Shown piece after piece: positions 33,880 to 42,229 of a stretch of 64,000 bases of DNA; the first letter of the stretch is position 1; each line of letters opens with the position of its first letter. The position numbers and the translations under genes are program-made. Under the pieces are notes generated by a model. It worked only from the letters and a program-made list of their open reading frames with translations, did not search any database and was not told the origin of the DNA. Source of the DNA: Streptomyces sindenensis (GTDB lineage Bacteria; Actinomycetota; Actinomycetes; Streptomycetales; Streptomycetaceae); contig NZ_BMSG01000014.1 of NCBI RefSeq assembly GCF_014649035.1, positions 62,001-126,000 of the forward strand, read 5' to 3'.

Positions 33880-34503
33880 ATGGACCCGTACGACGCGAGC
33901 GCCTTCATCGGCTTCGGGGGACTGCGGCTGCGCCGGTGGCACGAGGGGGATCTGGCCGCGCTGCTGCGGGCGTACGAGGATCCGGCGATGCGACGGTGGC
34001 TGGACACCCAGGTCTCCGGGCCGGAGGGGGCGGCCGACTGGCTGGAGGCGCAGCGTACGGGGTGGGCGGCGGGCACCCGCTTCGCCTTCGCCGTCACGGA
34101 GACCGGGCGGGAGCGTGAACCGCTCGGCAACGTCGTGCTGAAGCGGCCGGATCCGGTGAGCGACCGTGCGGAGGTGGGCTATTGGACGACGGCCTCGGCG
34201 CGCGGCCGGGGCGTCGCCCCACGGGCGCTGACGGCGCTCACCGACTGGGCGTTCACGGCCTTCGCCGAACAGGGCCCGACCCGGCTGGAGCTGCTGCACC
34301 AACTCGACAACGTCGCGTCGTGCCGGGTGGCGGAGAAGTGCGGATACCCGTTGGCGCGGGTGATCCCGGCGCTGCCGCCGAAGTACCCCCTGGACGGCCA
34401 TGTGCATGTGCGCGAGGCTCCGGCGGCCGTGGCGGTCAGCCCGTCGGCGGGTCGTCGTGGAGAAGCCGCTGGAAGAGATGGTGGTCGCGCCAGCGGGCGT
34501 TGA
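33880..34503 (+). CDS. GNAT N-acetyltransferase, RimJ/RimL-like
   Basis: From ATG 33880, selected because GGGGGAG lies 6 bases upstream, the protein has 207 residues; alternative starts exist at 33850 and 33847. GNAT features are LRLRRWHEGDLAALLRAYED, the acetyl-CoA loop region VGYWTTASARGRGVAPRAL and the later LLHQLDNVASCRVAEKCGYP. The substrate is unknown. The last 23 codons overlap the convergent acetyltransferase gene by 68 bases, and the tail beyond about residue 185 is Gly/Arg-rich and unlike the family. Confidence 0.85.
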   Translation: MDPYDASAFIGFGGLRLRRWHEGDLAALLRAYEDPAMRRWLDTQVSGPEGAADWLEAQRTGWAAGTRFAFAVTETGREREPLGNVVLKRPDPVSDRAEVGYWTTASARGRGVAPRALTALTDWAFTAFAEQGPTRLELLHQLDNVASCRVAEKCGYPLARVIPALPPKYPLDGHVHVREAPAAVAVSPSAGRRGEAAGRDGGRASGR

Positions 34504-34999
34504 TGTGCAGATAGCCGGGCGCGGTGCCGGTCCGTTCGAACCCGGCCTTGGCGAGCACCCGTTGGGAGGGGACGTTGTCGGTGACGGTCGCGGCCTCGAC
34601 GCGGTGCAGGCCGAGCCGGTCGCGGGCCGCCTCGCAGACCGCGCGGACGGCCGCGGTGGCGAGGCCGCGCCCGGCGTGGCCCTCGGCGACCCAGTAGCCG
34701 AGGCGGCCGTTGCGGAACGGGCCCCGCTCGATCGCGGAGAGCGTGAAGGCGCCGATCACCCGGTCGTCGGGGTCCGCGAGCACCCAGGGCATGGCCCGCC
34801 CGGCGTCCCGGTCGGCCAGCAGGGCGGTGAGCCGGGCGGCCTGGCCCTCGACGGTGTAGAAGGCCTCGGAGCGCACGGGCTCCCAGCGGCGCATGTACGC
34901 GCGGTTACGGGTGAGGGTGGCGGCGAAGGAGGGCGCGTCGGCGAGTTCGGCGGGCCGGAAGGCCACGTCCGCGGCGAGCAGGTGGGTGTGGTCGGTCAT
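34436..34999 (-). CDS. GNAT N-acetyltransferase, RimJ/RimL-like
   Basis: The protein has 187 residues, the usual length. FRPAELADAPSFAATLTRNR opens the domain; the acetyl-CoA-binding segment is LGYWVAEGHAGRGLATAAVR, and TVTDNVPSQRVLAKAGFERTG is the conserved last part. ATG start at 34999. It ends convergently within the neighbouring acetyltransferase gene, yet the two proteins are only distant relatives, so this is not an obvious recent inverted duplication. Substrate unknown; such enzymes modify ribosomal proteins or small molecules. Confidence 0.88.
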   Translation of the reverse strand: MTDHTHLLAADVAFRPAELADAPSFAATLTRNRAYMRRWEPVRSEAFYTVEGQAARLTALLADRDAGRAMPWVLADPDDRVIGAFTLSAIERGPFRNGRLGYWVAEGHAGRGLATAAVRAVCEAARDRLGLHRVEAATVTDNVPSQRVLAKAGFERTGTAPGYLHINARWRDHHLFQRLLHDDPPTG

Positions 35000-35018
35000 C
35001 GGGTCACGCTATCCGGGG

Positions 35019-35196
35019 CGGCCGGACTCCCAGGGACGCGGCCCGGCTCCTGACGGGGGCCCGGCTCCTACGGACGCGGGCCGGCTCCTGCTGGGGGGCC
35101 GGCTCCTGCTGAGGGCGCCCGACTCCTACGGACGCGGCCCAGCTCCTGCTGGGGGGCCGGCTCCTGCTGAGGGGCCGGCTCGTGCCGAGGGGGCCG
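35019..35196. repeat. Tandem array of nine 18–20 bp units
   Basis: Units of the type GGCCGGCTCCTGCTGAGG fill the whole gap between the nnaR stop and the acetyltransferase start. A higher-order period of about 57 bases is visible, since units 3–5 and 6–8 are near copies. Variants include ACGGACGCG instead of TGCTGGGG at unit ends. Copy number is expected to vary between strains. Confidence 0.8.
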
Positions 35197-36339
35197 TCAG
35201 CGCCCGTACTTCGTGTCCGCCGACGGGTCCAGCGCCAGCCGGTAGCCGCGCTTGACGACCGTCTGGATCAGCCGGGGCACGCCCAGCGCCGAGCGCAGCC
35301 GGGCCATCGCCGTCTCCACCGCGTGCTCGTCGGAGCCGCTGCCGGGCAGGGCCCGCAGCAGGTCGGCGCGGGCCACCACCCAGCCGGGGCGGCGGGCCAG
35401 CGCGTGCAGGAGGGCCATGCCCGCGGGCGGCACCGCGCGCAGTTCGTCGTCGACGAGGACGGCGTGGCCCCGGATCTCGACGCGGTGTCCGGCGACGGGC
35501 AGGATGCGGGCGGCCGCCGGAAGATGGGCGCACATCAGCTGGACGAGGGGGCCGAGCCGGAAGCGTTCGGGCTGGAGGGTGTCGATGCCCCGGGCCTGGA
35601 GCGGGAGGGCGGTGACCGGTCCGACGCAGGCGACCAGCACGTCGTCGCGCAGGGCGCCGAGGACCTCCGGGAGCAGTCCGCGGGTCTCGGCCCGGCCCAG
35701 GAACGAGGCGGCGGCGGGCGCGCTGGTGAAGGCGATCGCGTCCAGGCCCCGGGCGGCCGTGACGTCGAGCATCCGGTCGAGCGGGGCGAGGTCCTGCGGC
35801 GGCATCCAGCGGTAGACGGGGACGACGACGACCTCGGCGCCCGCGGCCGTCAGGGACTCGACGAAGCCGGGCAGCGGTTCGCCGTGCAGTTGGAGGGCGA
35901 CCCGGCGTCCGGCGACGCCCTCGGCGAGGAGCCGGTCGAGGACCTCGGCCATCGATTCGGACCCGGGCGACCAGGCCTCGGAGAGCCCGGCGGCCCGGAT
36001 CGCGCCCTTGACCTTGGGACCCCGGGCGAGGAGTTCCACCCCGCGCAGGGTCTCCAGGAGCGCGTCACCGATGCCCCAGCCGTCGGCCGCCTCGATCCAG
36101 CCGCGGAAACCGATCGCGGTGGTGGCGACCGCCACGTCGGGGGCGTGGCCGATCAACTCCTTGGTGGCGGCGAGGAGCTCGCTGTCGTCAGCGAGCTGCA
36201 CGATCCGCAGGGCGGGGGCGTGCAGGACGGCGGCCCCGCGGCGCTTGAGGAGGGTGCCCAGCTCCTCGGCCCGGCGGGCGGCGGTCACCCCGACGGTGAA
36301 GCCCGCGAGGGGGCCGTGCGTTGTGTCGTCGTCCTGCAT
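35197..36339 (-). CDS. nnaR: NnaR: HemD-like regulator of nitrate/nitrite assimilation
   Basis: The protein has 380 residues. Residues about 12–260 form a uroporphyrinogen-III synthase (HemD) fold (GFTVGVTAARRAEELGTLLK, AIAFTSAPAAASFLG, VACVGPVTA). Residues about 285–375 form an OmpR/PhoB-type winged helix (PPAGMALLHALARRPGWVVA, SDEHAVETAMARLRSALG, VVKRGYRL). This fusion next to narK corresponds to S. coelicolor NnaR, a co-activator with GlnR of nitrate and nitrite genes. A double GlnR-like box lies 133–169 bases upstream of the ATG. HemD catalysis is not expected to be its main role. Confidence 0.85.
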   Translation of the reverse strand: MQDDDTTHGPLAGFTVGVTAARRAEELGTLLKRRGAAVLHAPALRIVQLADDSELLAATKELIGHAPDVAVATTAIGFRGWIEAADGWGIGDALLETLRGVELLARGPKVKGAIRAAGLSEAWSPGSESMAEVLDRLLAEGVAGRRVALQLHGEPLPGFVESLTAAGAEVVVVPVYRWMPPQDLAPLDRMLDVTAARGLDAIAFTSAPAAASFLGRAETRGLLPEVLGALRDDVLVACVGPVTALPLQARGIDTLQPERFRLGPLVQLMCAHLPAAARILPVAGHRVEIRGHAVLVDDELRAVPPAGMALLHALARRPGWVVARADLLRALPGSGSDEHAVETAMARLRSALGVPRLIQTVVKRGYRLALDPSADTKYGR

Positions 36340-36430
36340 GGCGTGTTCCCGGCTCCCGTGTTCCCGCTGGTGCGCGATGGTTTCCCGCTGATACGCGATG
36401 ACTTCCGCTGATGAGGTGATGTGCGGAGGC

Positions 36431-36462
36431 CCGAGCCTGCCAACCGTGCGTGACAGGCTCGG
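36431..36462. terminator. Hairpin between narK and nnaR
   Basis: CCGAGCCTG (36431–36439) and CAGGCTCGG (36454–36462) form a 9-bp stem with a 14-base loop, about 75 bases past the narK stop. It may stop narK transcription or lie in the nnaR leader, as it is downstream of the GlnR-like box. Confidence 0.5.
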
Positions 36463-36471
36463 TTCCCCCGT

Positions 36472-36508
36472 ATTTCCCGGCCGTTACGTCCGATGTCCCG
36501 GCCGTTAC
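36472..36508 (-). promoter_or_regulatory. GlnR-like double box upstream of nnaR
   Basis: On the minus strand GTAAC-N6-GACAT-N5-GTAAC-N6-GAAAT, built from a 21-base direct repeat, matches the GlnR consensus gTnAc-N6-GaAAc repeated at two helical turns, except that the middle spacer is 5 rather than 6 and the final base is T. It lies just past the narK stop and upstream of nnaR, fitting nitrogen control of nnaR. Confidence 0.6.
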
Positions 36509-36535
36509 GTCCGACGACGCCGGACCGTGCCGTTC

Positions 36536-37867
36536 CTACACCTCCGCGTAGCCGAGCTGGGCCCGGGCGGGCACCGGTGCGGGGCGGCGAAGGTATACCG
36601 CCCAGGTGATCGCGGTGCACACCCCGTAGAAGGCGAGGAAGGACCAGAAGGCCGCGGTTCCGGTGCCGGAGCCCTGGAAGGACTGGCGGAAGGCGAGGTT
36701 GATCGCCAGGCCGCCGAGGGCGCCGACGGCCCCGATCAGTCCCATGGCCGCGCCGGAGAGCCGTCGTCCGTGGGCGGCGGCCGCCTCACTGTCCAGGCCC
36801 CGGGCGAGCGCCTTGGTGTGGAAGATGCCGGGGATCATCTTGTACGTCGATCCGTTGCCGAGGCCCGTCAGGACGAACAGGGCGGTGAAACCGGTGAGGA
36901 AGACCGGCAGCGAGGCGGTCCCCGAGGCGTGGATGACGACGCCGGTGGCGGCGGCCATCGCGACGAACGTGGCCAGGGTGATGCGCGCCCCGCCGTACCG
37001 GTCGGCGAGGCGGCCCCCGACGGGCCGGATCAGGGAGCCCAGCAGCGGGCCGATGAAGGTGAGCGAGGCGGCCTGGAGCGGGGTCCGGCCGAACTGGGTC
37101 TGGAGCACCAGGCCGAAGGCGAAGCTGTAGCCGATGAACGAGCCGAAGGTGCCGATGTAGAGGACCGACATGATCCAGGTGTGCGGGTCGCGGAGGGCCT
37201 CCAGCGCGGCCCCGGTGTCGTTCTTCACGGGCCGCAGGTTGTCCATGTACAGGGCCGCGCAGAGGGCGGCCAGGATGATCAGCGGGAGGTACACGCCGAG
37301 GACGACCCGGGGGTGCGAGGCGCCCAGGGTGCCGATGACGAGCAGGCCGACGAGCTGGACGACGGGGACGCCGATGTTGCCGCCGCCCGCGTTGAGTCCG
37401 AGCGCCCAGCCCTTCTTGCGCAGCGGGAAGAAGGCGTTGATGTTGGTCATCGACGAGGCGAAGTTGCCGCCGCCGATGCCGGTGAGCGCCGCGACCGCGA
37501 CGAATGTGCCGTACGAGGTTCCGGGCTCCATCACCCAGAACGCGGCCAGGGTCGGGACGAGCAGGCTCACCGCGCTGAAGATCGTCCAGTTGCGGCCGCC
37601 GAAGCGGGCGACGGCGAAGGTGTACGGGACCCGCACCAGCGCGCCGACGAGGGTGGCGGTCGAGATGAGGAAGAACTTCCCGGCCGGGTCGATGCCGTAC
37701 TCCGGTCCCATGAAGAGGACCATCACCGACCACAGGGTCCAGACCGAGAATCCGATGTGCTCGGAGAGCACGGAGAACCAGAGGTTGCGGCGGGCGACCC
37801 GTTCGCCTTTCTCCCGCCAGAACGTCTCGTCCTCGGGCTCCCAGGTCTCGATCCAACGGCCTGCCAT
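36536..37867 (-). CDS. narK: Nitrate/nitrite transporter (NarK, MFS)
   Basis: From ATG 37867 (GGAGG at suitable distance; a GTG one codon upstream is the alternative) the protein has 443 residues and about 12 helices. The nitrate-signature segments GIGGGNFASSMTNINAFFP and GWALGLNAGGGNIGV are both present. It imports nitrate or exports nitrite. Neighbouring nnaR supports an assimilatory role. A possible GlnR half-site pair (GTCAC…GAAAC on the minus strand, 37920–37945) lies upstream. Confidence 0.93.
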   Translation of the reverse strand: MAGRWIETWEPEDETFWREKGERVARRNLWFSVLSEHIGFSVWTLWSVMVLFMGPEYGIDPAGKFFLISTATLVGALVRVPYTFAVARFGGRNWTIFSAVSLLVPTLAAFWVMEPGTSYGTFVAVAALTGIGGGNFASSMTNINAFFPLRKKGWALGLNAGGGNIGVPVVQLVGLLVIGTLGASHPRVVLGVYLPLIILAALCAALYMDNLRPVKNDTGAALEALRDPHTWIMSVLYIGTFGSFIGYSFAFGLVLQTQFGRTPLQAASLTFIGPLLGSLIRPVGGRLADRYGGARITLATFVAMAAATGVVIHASGTASLPVFLTGFTALFVLTGLGNGSTYKMIPGIFHTKALARGLDSEAAAAHGRRLSGAAMGLIGAVGALGGLAINLAFRQSFQGSGTGTAAFWSFLAFYGVCTAITWAVYLRRPAPVPARAQLGYAEV

Positions 37868-37961
37868 CACGCGCCTCCACGGGGGGTCGGGGTGTTGTTC
37901 CCGACGCTAGGGAGCCCGCGTTTCGGCGTGGTGCCGCGAGGTGACCGGTGCGCAACCTTGC

Positions 37962-37991
37962 TCTCACCGGGCCGTTCCCGGCCCGGTGAGA
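37962..37991. terminator. Terminator of the mat operon
   Basis: TCTCACCGGGCC (37962–37973) pairs perfectly with 37980–37991 across a 6-base loop, 12 bases past the acyltransferase stop on the minus strand. Confidence 0.8.
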
Positions 37992-38002
37992 TGCGGTGCC
38001 CG

Positions 38003-39166
38003 CTACCGTCCGCCGTCCGGCCAGAGGCGGGGCCGGCGTCTGGCGGCGACGTCCTCCACCCAGCCCACGGCGACGATCATGAGCGCGATCAGCGGCCAGA
38101 CGAGCAGGGTCATCAGCAGGGTGTACCCGGCCTCGACCGCCGATCCCAGGTGCGCGTCCACGTACGGGATCTCCCAGAGGAGGTCGAGCAGCGGGATCGT
38201 CGCCATGATCAGCAGGTTGTGCCAGAGGTAGATCGTCACGGCCCGGTTGTTGGCGAGCGTGACCAGCCGGTCGAAGCGGGCCAGCCGGCCGGGCAGTTCC
38301 CGCCAGGACGGGGCGTACTGGAGCAGGATCACGCAGAAGCCGAGCGACCAGGCCGCCTGGGCCAGCGGGATGTCGTTGAGGTCCCAGCCGTCCGCCGTGA
38401 GGTGCCCGGAGGCCCACCACAGCCCGAAGCCCATGACGATCGACGCCAGCGAGATCGTGAGGTAGCGCGGCACGTCCTTGAACAGGCCGTCGTGGTGGGC
38501 GAAGCCCAGGATCCAGCAGGAGCCGAAGACCGCGAAGTCGGTCAGCGCGTTGCCGGTCTCGCCCGGGACGGTCACCAGGCCGGTGCCGATCACGGCGGTC
38601 AGGCCGAGCGGGGCGAGCAGCGTCGCCCAGGGCAGCCTGCGGAACGCCCGGAGCAGCAGGGGCGAGGCGAGGACGAACCAGAGGTAGGCGCGGATGTACC
38701 AGAGGGGCCCGGCCGCCTGGACCGCCCAGGTGTCCTCCAGCAGTCCTGCCCGGTCACCGCTGGACCAGGGGAAGGGGGGAGCACCGACCGGGAAGACGTA
38801 CCAGGCGAGCTTGACGAACCACCAGGCGCCCTCCGACTTCACCGGCTGCCAGCCCAGCGCGAACATCATCGGTACGACGACGAGCGCGAACACCCACATG
38901 GGCGGCAGCAGGCGGCGGATCCGGCCCCGGACGACGCCCAGGGCCGGGCGGCCCAGCGAACGGGCCATCAACGAGCCGGCCAGGGCGAACATCACGCCCA
39001 TCGAGGGGAACAGGATGGTCAGCCAGGCCCAGCCGAAGATGTGGTAGATCACCACGCGGACCAGGGCGATCGTCCGGAGCAGGTCGAGATAGCGGTCCCG
39101 GCCGGGCTTCCCCTGGGCGGCGGGGGGCACCACGGGGGTTCCGGCGGGCACGGTGGCGGCGCTCAT
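38003..39166 (-). CDS. Membrane acyltransferase (acyltransferase-3 type) in mat locus
   Basis: The protein has 387 residues from ATG 39166, overlapping the matB stop (ATGA). About ten membrane helices begin after RYLDLLRTIALVRVVIYHIF, whose Arg and His match the acyltransferase-3 active-site helix (here RVVIYH). MARSLGRPALGVVRGRIRRLLPP is the typical cytoplasmic basic loop. Such enzymes transfer acetyl or succinyl groups to exported polysaccharides, so it may decorate the polymer made by MatB. The longer frame upstream overlaps matB in another frame and is not real. Confidence 0.82.
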   Translation of the reverse strand: MSAATVPAGTPVVPPAAQGKPGRDRYLDLLRTIALVRVVIYHIFGWAWLTILFPSMGVMFALAGSLMARSLGRPALGVVRGRIRRLLPPMWVFALVVVPMMFALGWQPVKSEGAWWFVKLAWYVFPVGAPPFPWSSGDRAGLLEDTWAVQAAGPLWYIRAYLWFVLASPLLLRAFRRLPWATLLAPLGLTAVIGTGLVTVPGETGNALTDFAVFGSCWILGFAHHDGLFKDVPRYLTISLASIVMGFGLWWASGHLTADGWDLNDIPLAQAAWSLGFCVILLQYAPSWRELPGRLARFDRLVTLANNRAVTIYLWHNLLIMATIPLLDLLWEIPYVDAHLGSAVEAGYTLLMTLLVWPLIALMIVAVGWVEDVAARRRPRLWPDGGR

Positions 39167-41379
39167 CCGACGGGCCTCCTCTCGGGGACGGCCCCGGAGC
39201 CGCGCCGCTGGGCGGAGACGCCGCCGGGGGCCTCCACCGCGCCGGTGCGGCGCAGCTTCTGCCAGCGCAGCCGGCCGCCGGTGAGCGCGGTGATCCAGGA
39301 CTGGAGCAGCACGACGTACATGAGCTGGCGGTAGAGGATCTGCTGGAGCGGCAGCGAGAGGAGGTGCGTCATGCGTTCCCTGTCCAGCCGGAAGGCGTAC
39401 GCGGCGCAGACCGCCTGGACGACCAGCACGCCGAACCACGCGGCCACCGTCTTGCCGGTCGGGCCGAAGACGAGTCCGTACAGCAGGAACACGTCGATGA
39501 GCGGCGCGAGCAGCGGGGCGACGACCATGAACAGGGAGACGAACGGCAGGCCGACCCGCCCGAAGCGGCCCGAGGGCCCGCGTTCGATGACCGCGCGGCG
39601 GTGCTTCCAGATCGCCTGCATGGTGCCGTAGCTCCACCGGTAGCGCTGCGACCAGAGCTGCTGCACGGACTCCGGGGCCTCGGTCCAGGCGCGGGCGTTC
39701 TCGGCGTAGACGACCCGCCAGCCGTCCCGGTGCAGGGCCATGGTGACGTCGGTGTCCTCGGCGAGGGTGTCCTCGCTCATCCCGCCGACCCGCTCCAGGG
39801 CCTCGCGGCGGAACGCCCCGACGGCGCCGGGGATGGTGGGCATGCAGCCGAGCACGTCGTACATCCGGCGGTCCAGGTTGAAGCCCATCACGTACTCGAT
39901 GTGCTGCCAGGCGCCGATGAGGGAGTCGCGGTTGCCGACCTTGGCGTTGCCCGCGACGGCCCCGACCCGGGGGTCGGCGAACGGCTGGACCAGCTCGCGG
40001 ACCGTGGCCGGTTCGAAGACGGTGTCGCCGTCCATCATCACGACGATGTCGTAGCGGGCGTGCCGGATGCCGTTGTTGAGGGCGGCGGGCTTGCCCGCGT
40101 TCCGCTGGCGCACCACGCGTACGTGCGGCATCCGCATGGCCTCGACCAGGTCCGCGGTGCCGTCGGTGGAGCCGTCGTCGATGACGATGATCTCGATGGG
40201 GTGCTCACTGGCGGCCAGGGAGCGCACGGTCGCCTCGATGCACTCGCGTTCGTTGTACGCGGGGACCAGGACGGAGACCGGGCGGCGCAGGGGTTCGCCC
40301 CAGCTGAAGTTCCTGCGGCGGACCTTGCGGGCGTGCAGGAAGGAGAGCAGCAGCATCAGGCCGAAGCGGGCCAGCACCAGGGCGCCGATGGCGGCGAGCC
40401 CGACGACCAGGACGCCGGTGACCCGTTCGGACACGGCGACGGCGGAGACGAACGCCTTGCCCTTCCACAGGGCGAACCCGGTGACCGGGGTGTGCGCGCT
40501 CGGGGCGTCCAGGGCCGTGGTGAGGCGGGTGAAGGTGTAGCCCTTCTCCTTGAGGTCCGGCAGGAGGGTGTCGAGCGCGGCCACGGTCTGCGAGCGGTCG
40601 CCGCCGGAGTCGTGCATCAGGATGATCGCGCCCTTGCCGTTCTTCGGCGTGGCCCGCTCGACGATCGCCCGGACCCCGGGGCGCTTCCAGTCCTCGCTGT
40701 CGGTGTCGTTGACGACGGTGAGGTAGCCGCGGCTGCCGATGTACTCGGTGACCGGCCAGGACTTGTTGTCCATGGCGTCCGAGAAGGAGGAGTAGGGCGG
40801 CCGGAAGATCGAGGTGCGGATGCCCGCCGCGCCCGCCAGCGCCAGCTGGTTCTGCGACAGCTCCCAGTCGATGCGCGCGGTGGACTGGTAGGAGAGGTCG
40901 GGGTGGTTGAAGGTGTGCAGGCCGAGTTCGTGGCCCTCCTCCACCATCCGCCGGACCAGGTCCGGGTGGCGGGCGGCCATGTTGCCGGTGACGAAGAAGA
41001 CGCCGTGGGCGTCGTACTCCTTCAGCTTGTCGAGCACCTTCGGCGTCCACACCGGGTCCGGGCCGTCATCGAAGGTCAGGACGATCCGGCGGTCGGGTAT
41101 GCGCAGGGTCTTCGCGTCACCGGAGCGGGCGTCGATGACGGGCCCGCCGGTCAGGACGTCCTTCGGCACCCGGTGGGTGGGGGCGGCGTCGCGGACCCGG
41201 TGGTCGGCGAGGATCTCGCTGTGCACGTATCCGCGCAGCATCAGCATCGCGAGCAGGGCTACGAGAAGGGTCGTCGGCAGGAGGTAGCGCATGGGGAGCC
41301 TGAGCCGGCTCCGGCCACGGGACGCCCTGCTCTTCCTGCTGTCCTTGCCGTTCCTGCCCCGCCTGGCGGGGGAGTTCAT
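39163..41379 (-). CDS. matB: MatB: fused polysaccharide deacetylase and family 2 glycosyltransferase
   Basis: The protein has 738 residues. After a basic N-terminus and one helix (about 30–50) comes a NodB deacetylase domain (about 95–290; metal/catalytic LTFDDGPDP and GLHTFNHPDL). Two helices follow, then a processive GT2 domain (PVSVLVPAYNERE, IIVIDDGSTDGTADL, DGDTVFEP, EDTDVTM, QRYRWSYG) and C-terminal membrane helices. This fusion makes beta-1,6-GlcNAc-type polymer and partly deacetylates it; S. coelicolor/lividans MatB is required for mycelial pellet cohesion. TAA of matA directly abuts this ATG, and the acyltransferase overlaps its end. Confidence 0.88.
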   Translation of the reverse strand: MNSPARRGRNGKDSRKSRASRGRSRLRLPMRYLLPTTLLVALLAMLMLRGYVHSEILADHRVRDAAPTHRVPKDVLTGGPVIDARSGDAKTLRIPDRRIVLTFDDGPDPVWTPKVLDKLKEYDAHGVFFVTGNMAARHPDLVRRMVEEGHELGLHTFNHPDLSYQSTARIDWELSQNQLALAGAAGIRTSIFRPPYSSFSDAMDNKSWPVTEYIGSRGYLTVVNDTDSEDWKRPGVRAIVERATPKNGKGAIILMHDSGGDRSQTVAALDTLLPDLKEKGYTFTRLTTALDAPSAHTPVTGFALWKGKAFVSAVAVSERVTGVLVVGLAAIGALVLARFGLMLLLSFLHARKVRRRNFSWGEPLRRPVSVLVPAYNERECIEATVRSLAASEHPIEIIVIDDGSTDGTADLVEAMRMPHVRVVRQRNAGKPAALNNGIRHARYDIVVMMDGDTVFEPATVRELVQPFADPRVGAVAGNAKVGNRDSLIGAWQHIEYVMGFNLDRRMYDVLGCMPTIPGAVGAFRREALERVGGMSEDTLAEDTDVTMALHRDGWRVVYAENARAWTEAPESVQQLWSQRYRWSYGTMQAIWKHRRAVIERGPSGRFGRVGLPFVSLFMVVAPLLAPLIDVFLLYGLVFGPTGKTVAAWFGVLVVQAVCAAYAFRLDRERMTHLLSLPLQQILYRQLMYVVLLQSWITALTGGRLRWQKLRRTGAVEAPGGVSAQRRGSGAVPERRPVG

Positions 41380-42087
41380 TTACGGGGCGCTCTCTTCTTG
41401 CACCGGCTGTTCGGGGTCCTCGACGGGCGGAGCCGTCGATTCGGTCGGCTCCGGCTCGGTGGTCGGTGGCGTGGGGTCGACCGGCGGTTCGGCGGCCGAG
41501 GTCGTGGGGGCCGGCTTCGTGGCGCCACCGCCGCCACCGCCCGTGGCGGGGCGGGACGGGTCCGCGGGGGCGGACGCGGACGGGCGCTCCGCCGAGCCGG
41601 CGGGCACGACCACGGAGGTGGCCGACGGGGTGGCGCCCGCGGGGGTGCCGGACGCGTCGGCCGTCGGGGAGCCGGAGGCGCTGGGCCCCGGCTCCGGGGC
41701 GCCGTCGTCGGACAGGCCGTCGTCGACGGTGCCGGTCTCGGGAAGGTCCTCGACCTGCTCCGCCTGCGCCTCCTCCTTGGGCCCGGACAGGGGCAGCCAG
41801 GGGGCGCTGGAGTTTCCGCCGAGGACGGCGAAGACCAGCGTCACGGCGTAACCGGTGCAGACCGTGGCGAGGACCCAGCCGAGGCGTCGGAACGTCTTGC
41901 TGCGGCGGCCGCTCTCGTCGACGAAGACGGGGCCGTCGGAGCCCTCCGGCGGGGCGGGTTCGCCGGGCAGTTCGGCGAGCTGACGGCCCAGTCCGTCGAG
42001 CTGGATCGTCGCGTCGTTGGGCTCGTGCGTGTGCCCGGTTCTCATGCCTTCGCGCCAATTGTCCACAGGTGCAGCCCATCCCCCCAC
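41380..42087 (-). CDS. matA: MatA-like membrane protein of the mat locus
   Basis: From the earliest start (GTG 42087) the protein has 235 residues; GTG 42066 and ATG 42045 are alternatives, the last with its AAGG too close to the codon. A cytoplasmic N-terminus (HEPNDATIQLDGLGRQLAEL) is followed by one helix (LGWVLATVCTGYAVTLVFAV) and a long extracytoplasmic Pro/Thr/Ser/Gly-rich tail (TPPTTEPEPTESTAPP). The stop TAA is immediately followed by the matB ATG. Assignment as matA rests on synteny with the known mat locus, not on a recognised domain. Confidence 0.7.
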   Translation of the reverse strand: MGGWAAPVDNWREGMRTGHTHEPNDATIQLDGLGRQLAELPGEPAPPEGSDGPVFVDESGRRSKTFRRLGWVLATVCTGYAVTLVFAVLGGNSSAPWLPLSGPKEEAQAEQVEDLPETGTVDDGLSDDGAPEPGPSASGSPTADASGTPAGATPSATSVVVPAGSAERPSASAPADPSRPATGGGGGGATKPAPTTSAAEPPVDPTPPTTEPEPTESTAPPVEDPEQPVQEESAP

Positions 42088-42229
42088 TCAATGACTCAGG
42101 CGCACCGAACTTGACTGGTTCTTTACTGTCGGACTGGGCCCCCACCCGTCCACGAACCTGGTGTCCATGCACCCGGACGATGAATGTAGCGCACGACGTT
42201 GACGCCCAAGTGCCCCTGAACGGAGTTGA

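Noticed and set aside
36398..39334. Plus-strand frame of almost 1000 codons opposite narK and the acyltransferase
   Set aside because: Asp/Gly/Gln/His/Arg-rich composition and no domain; a shadow of the real minus-strand genes.
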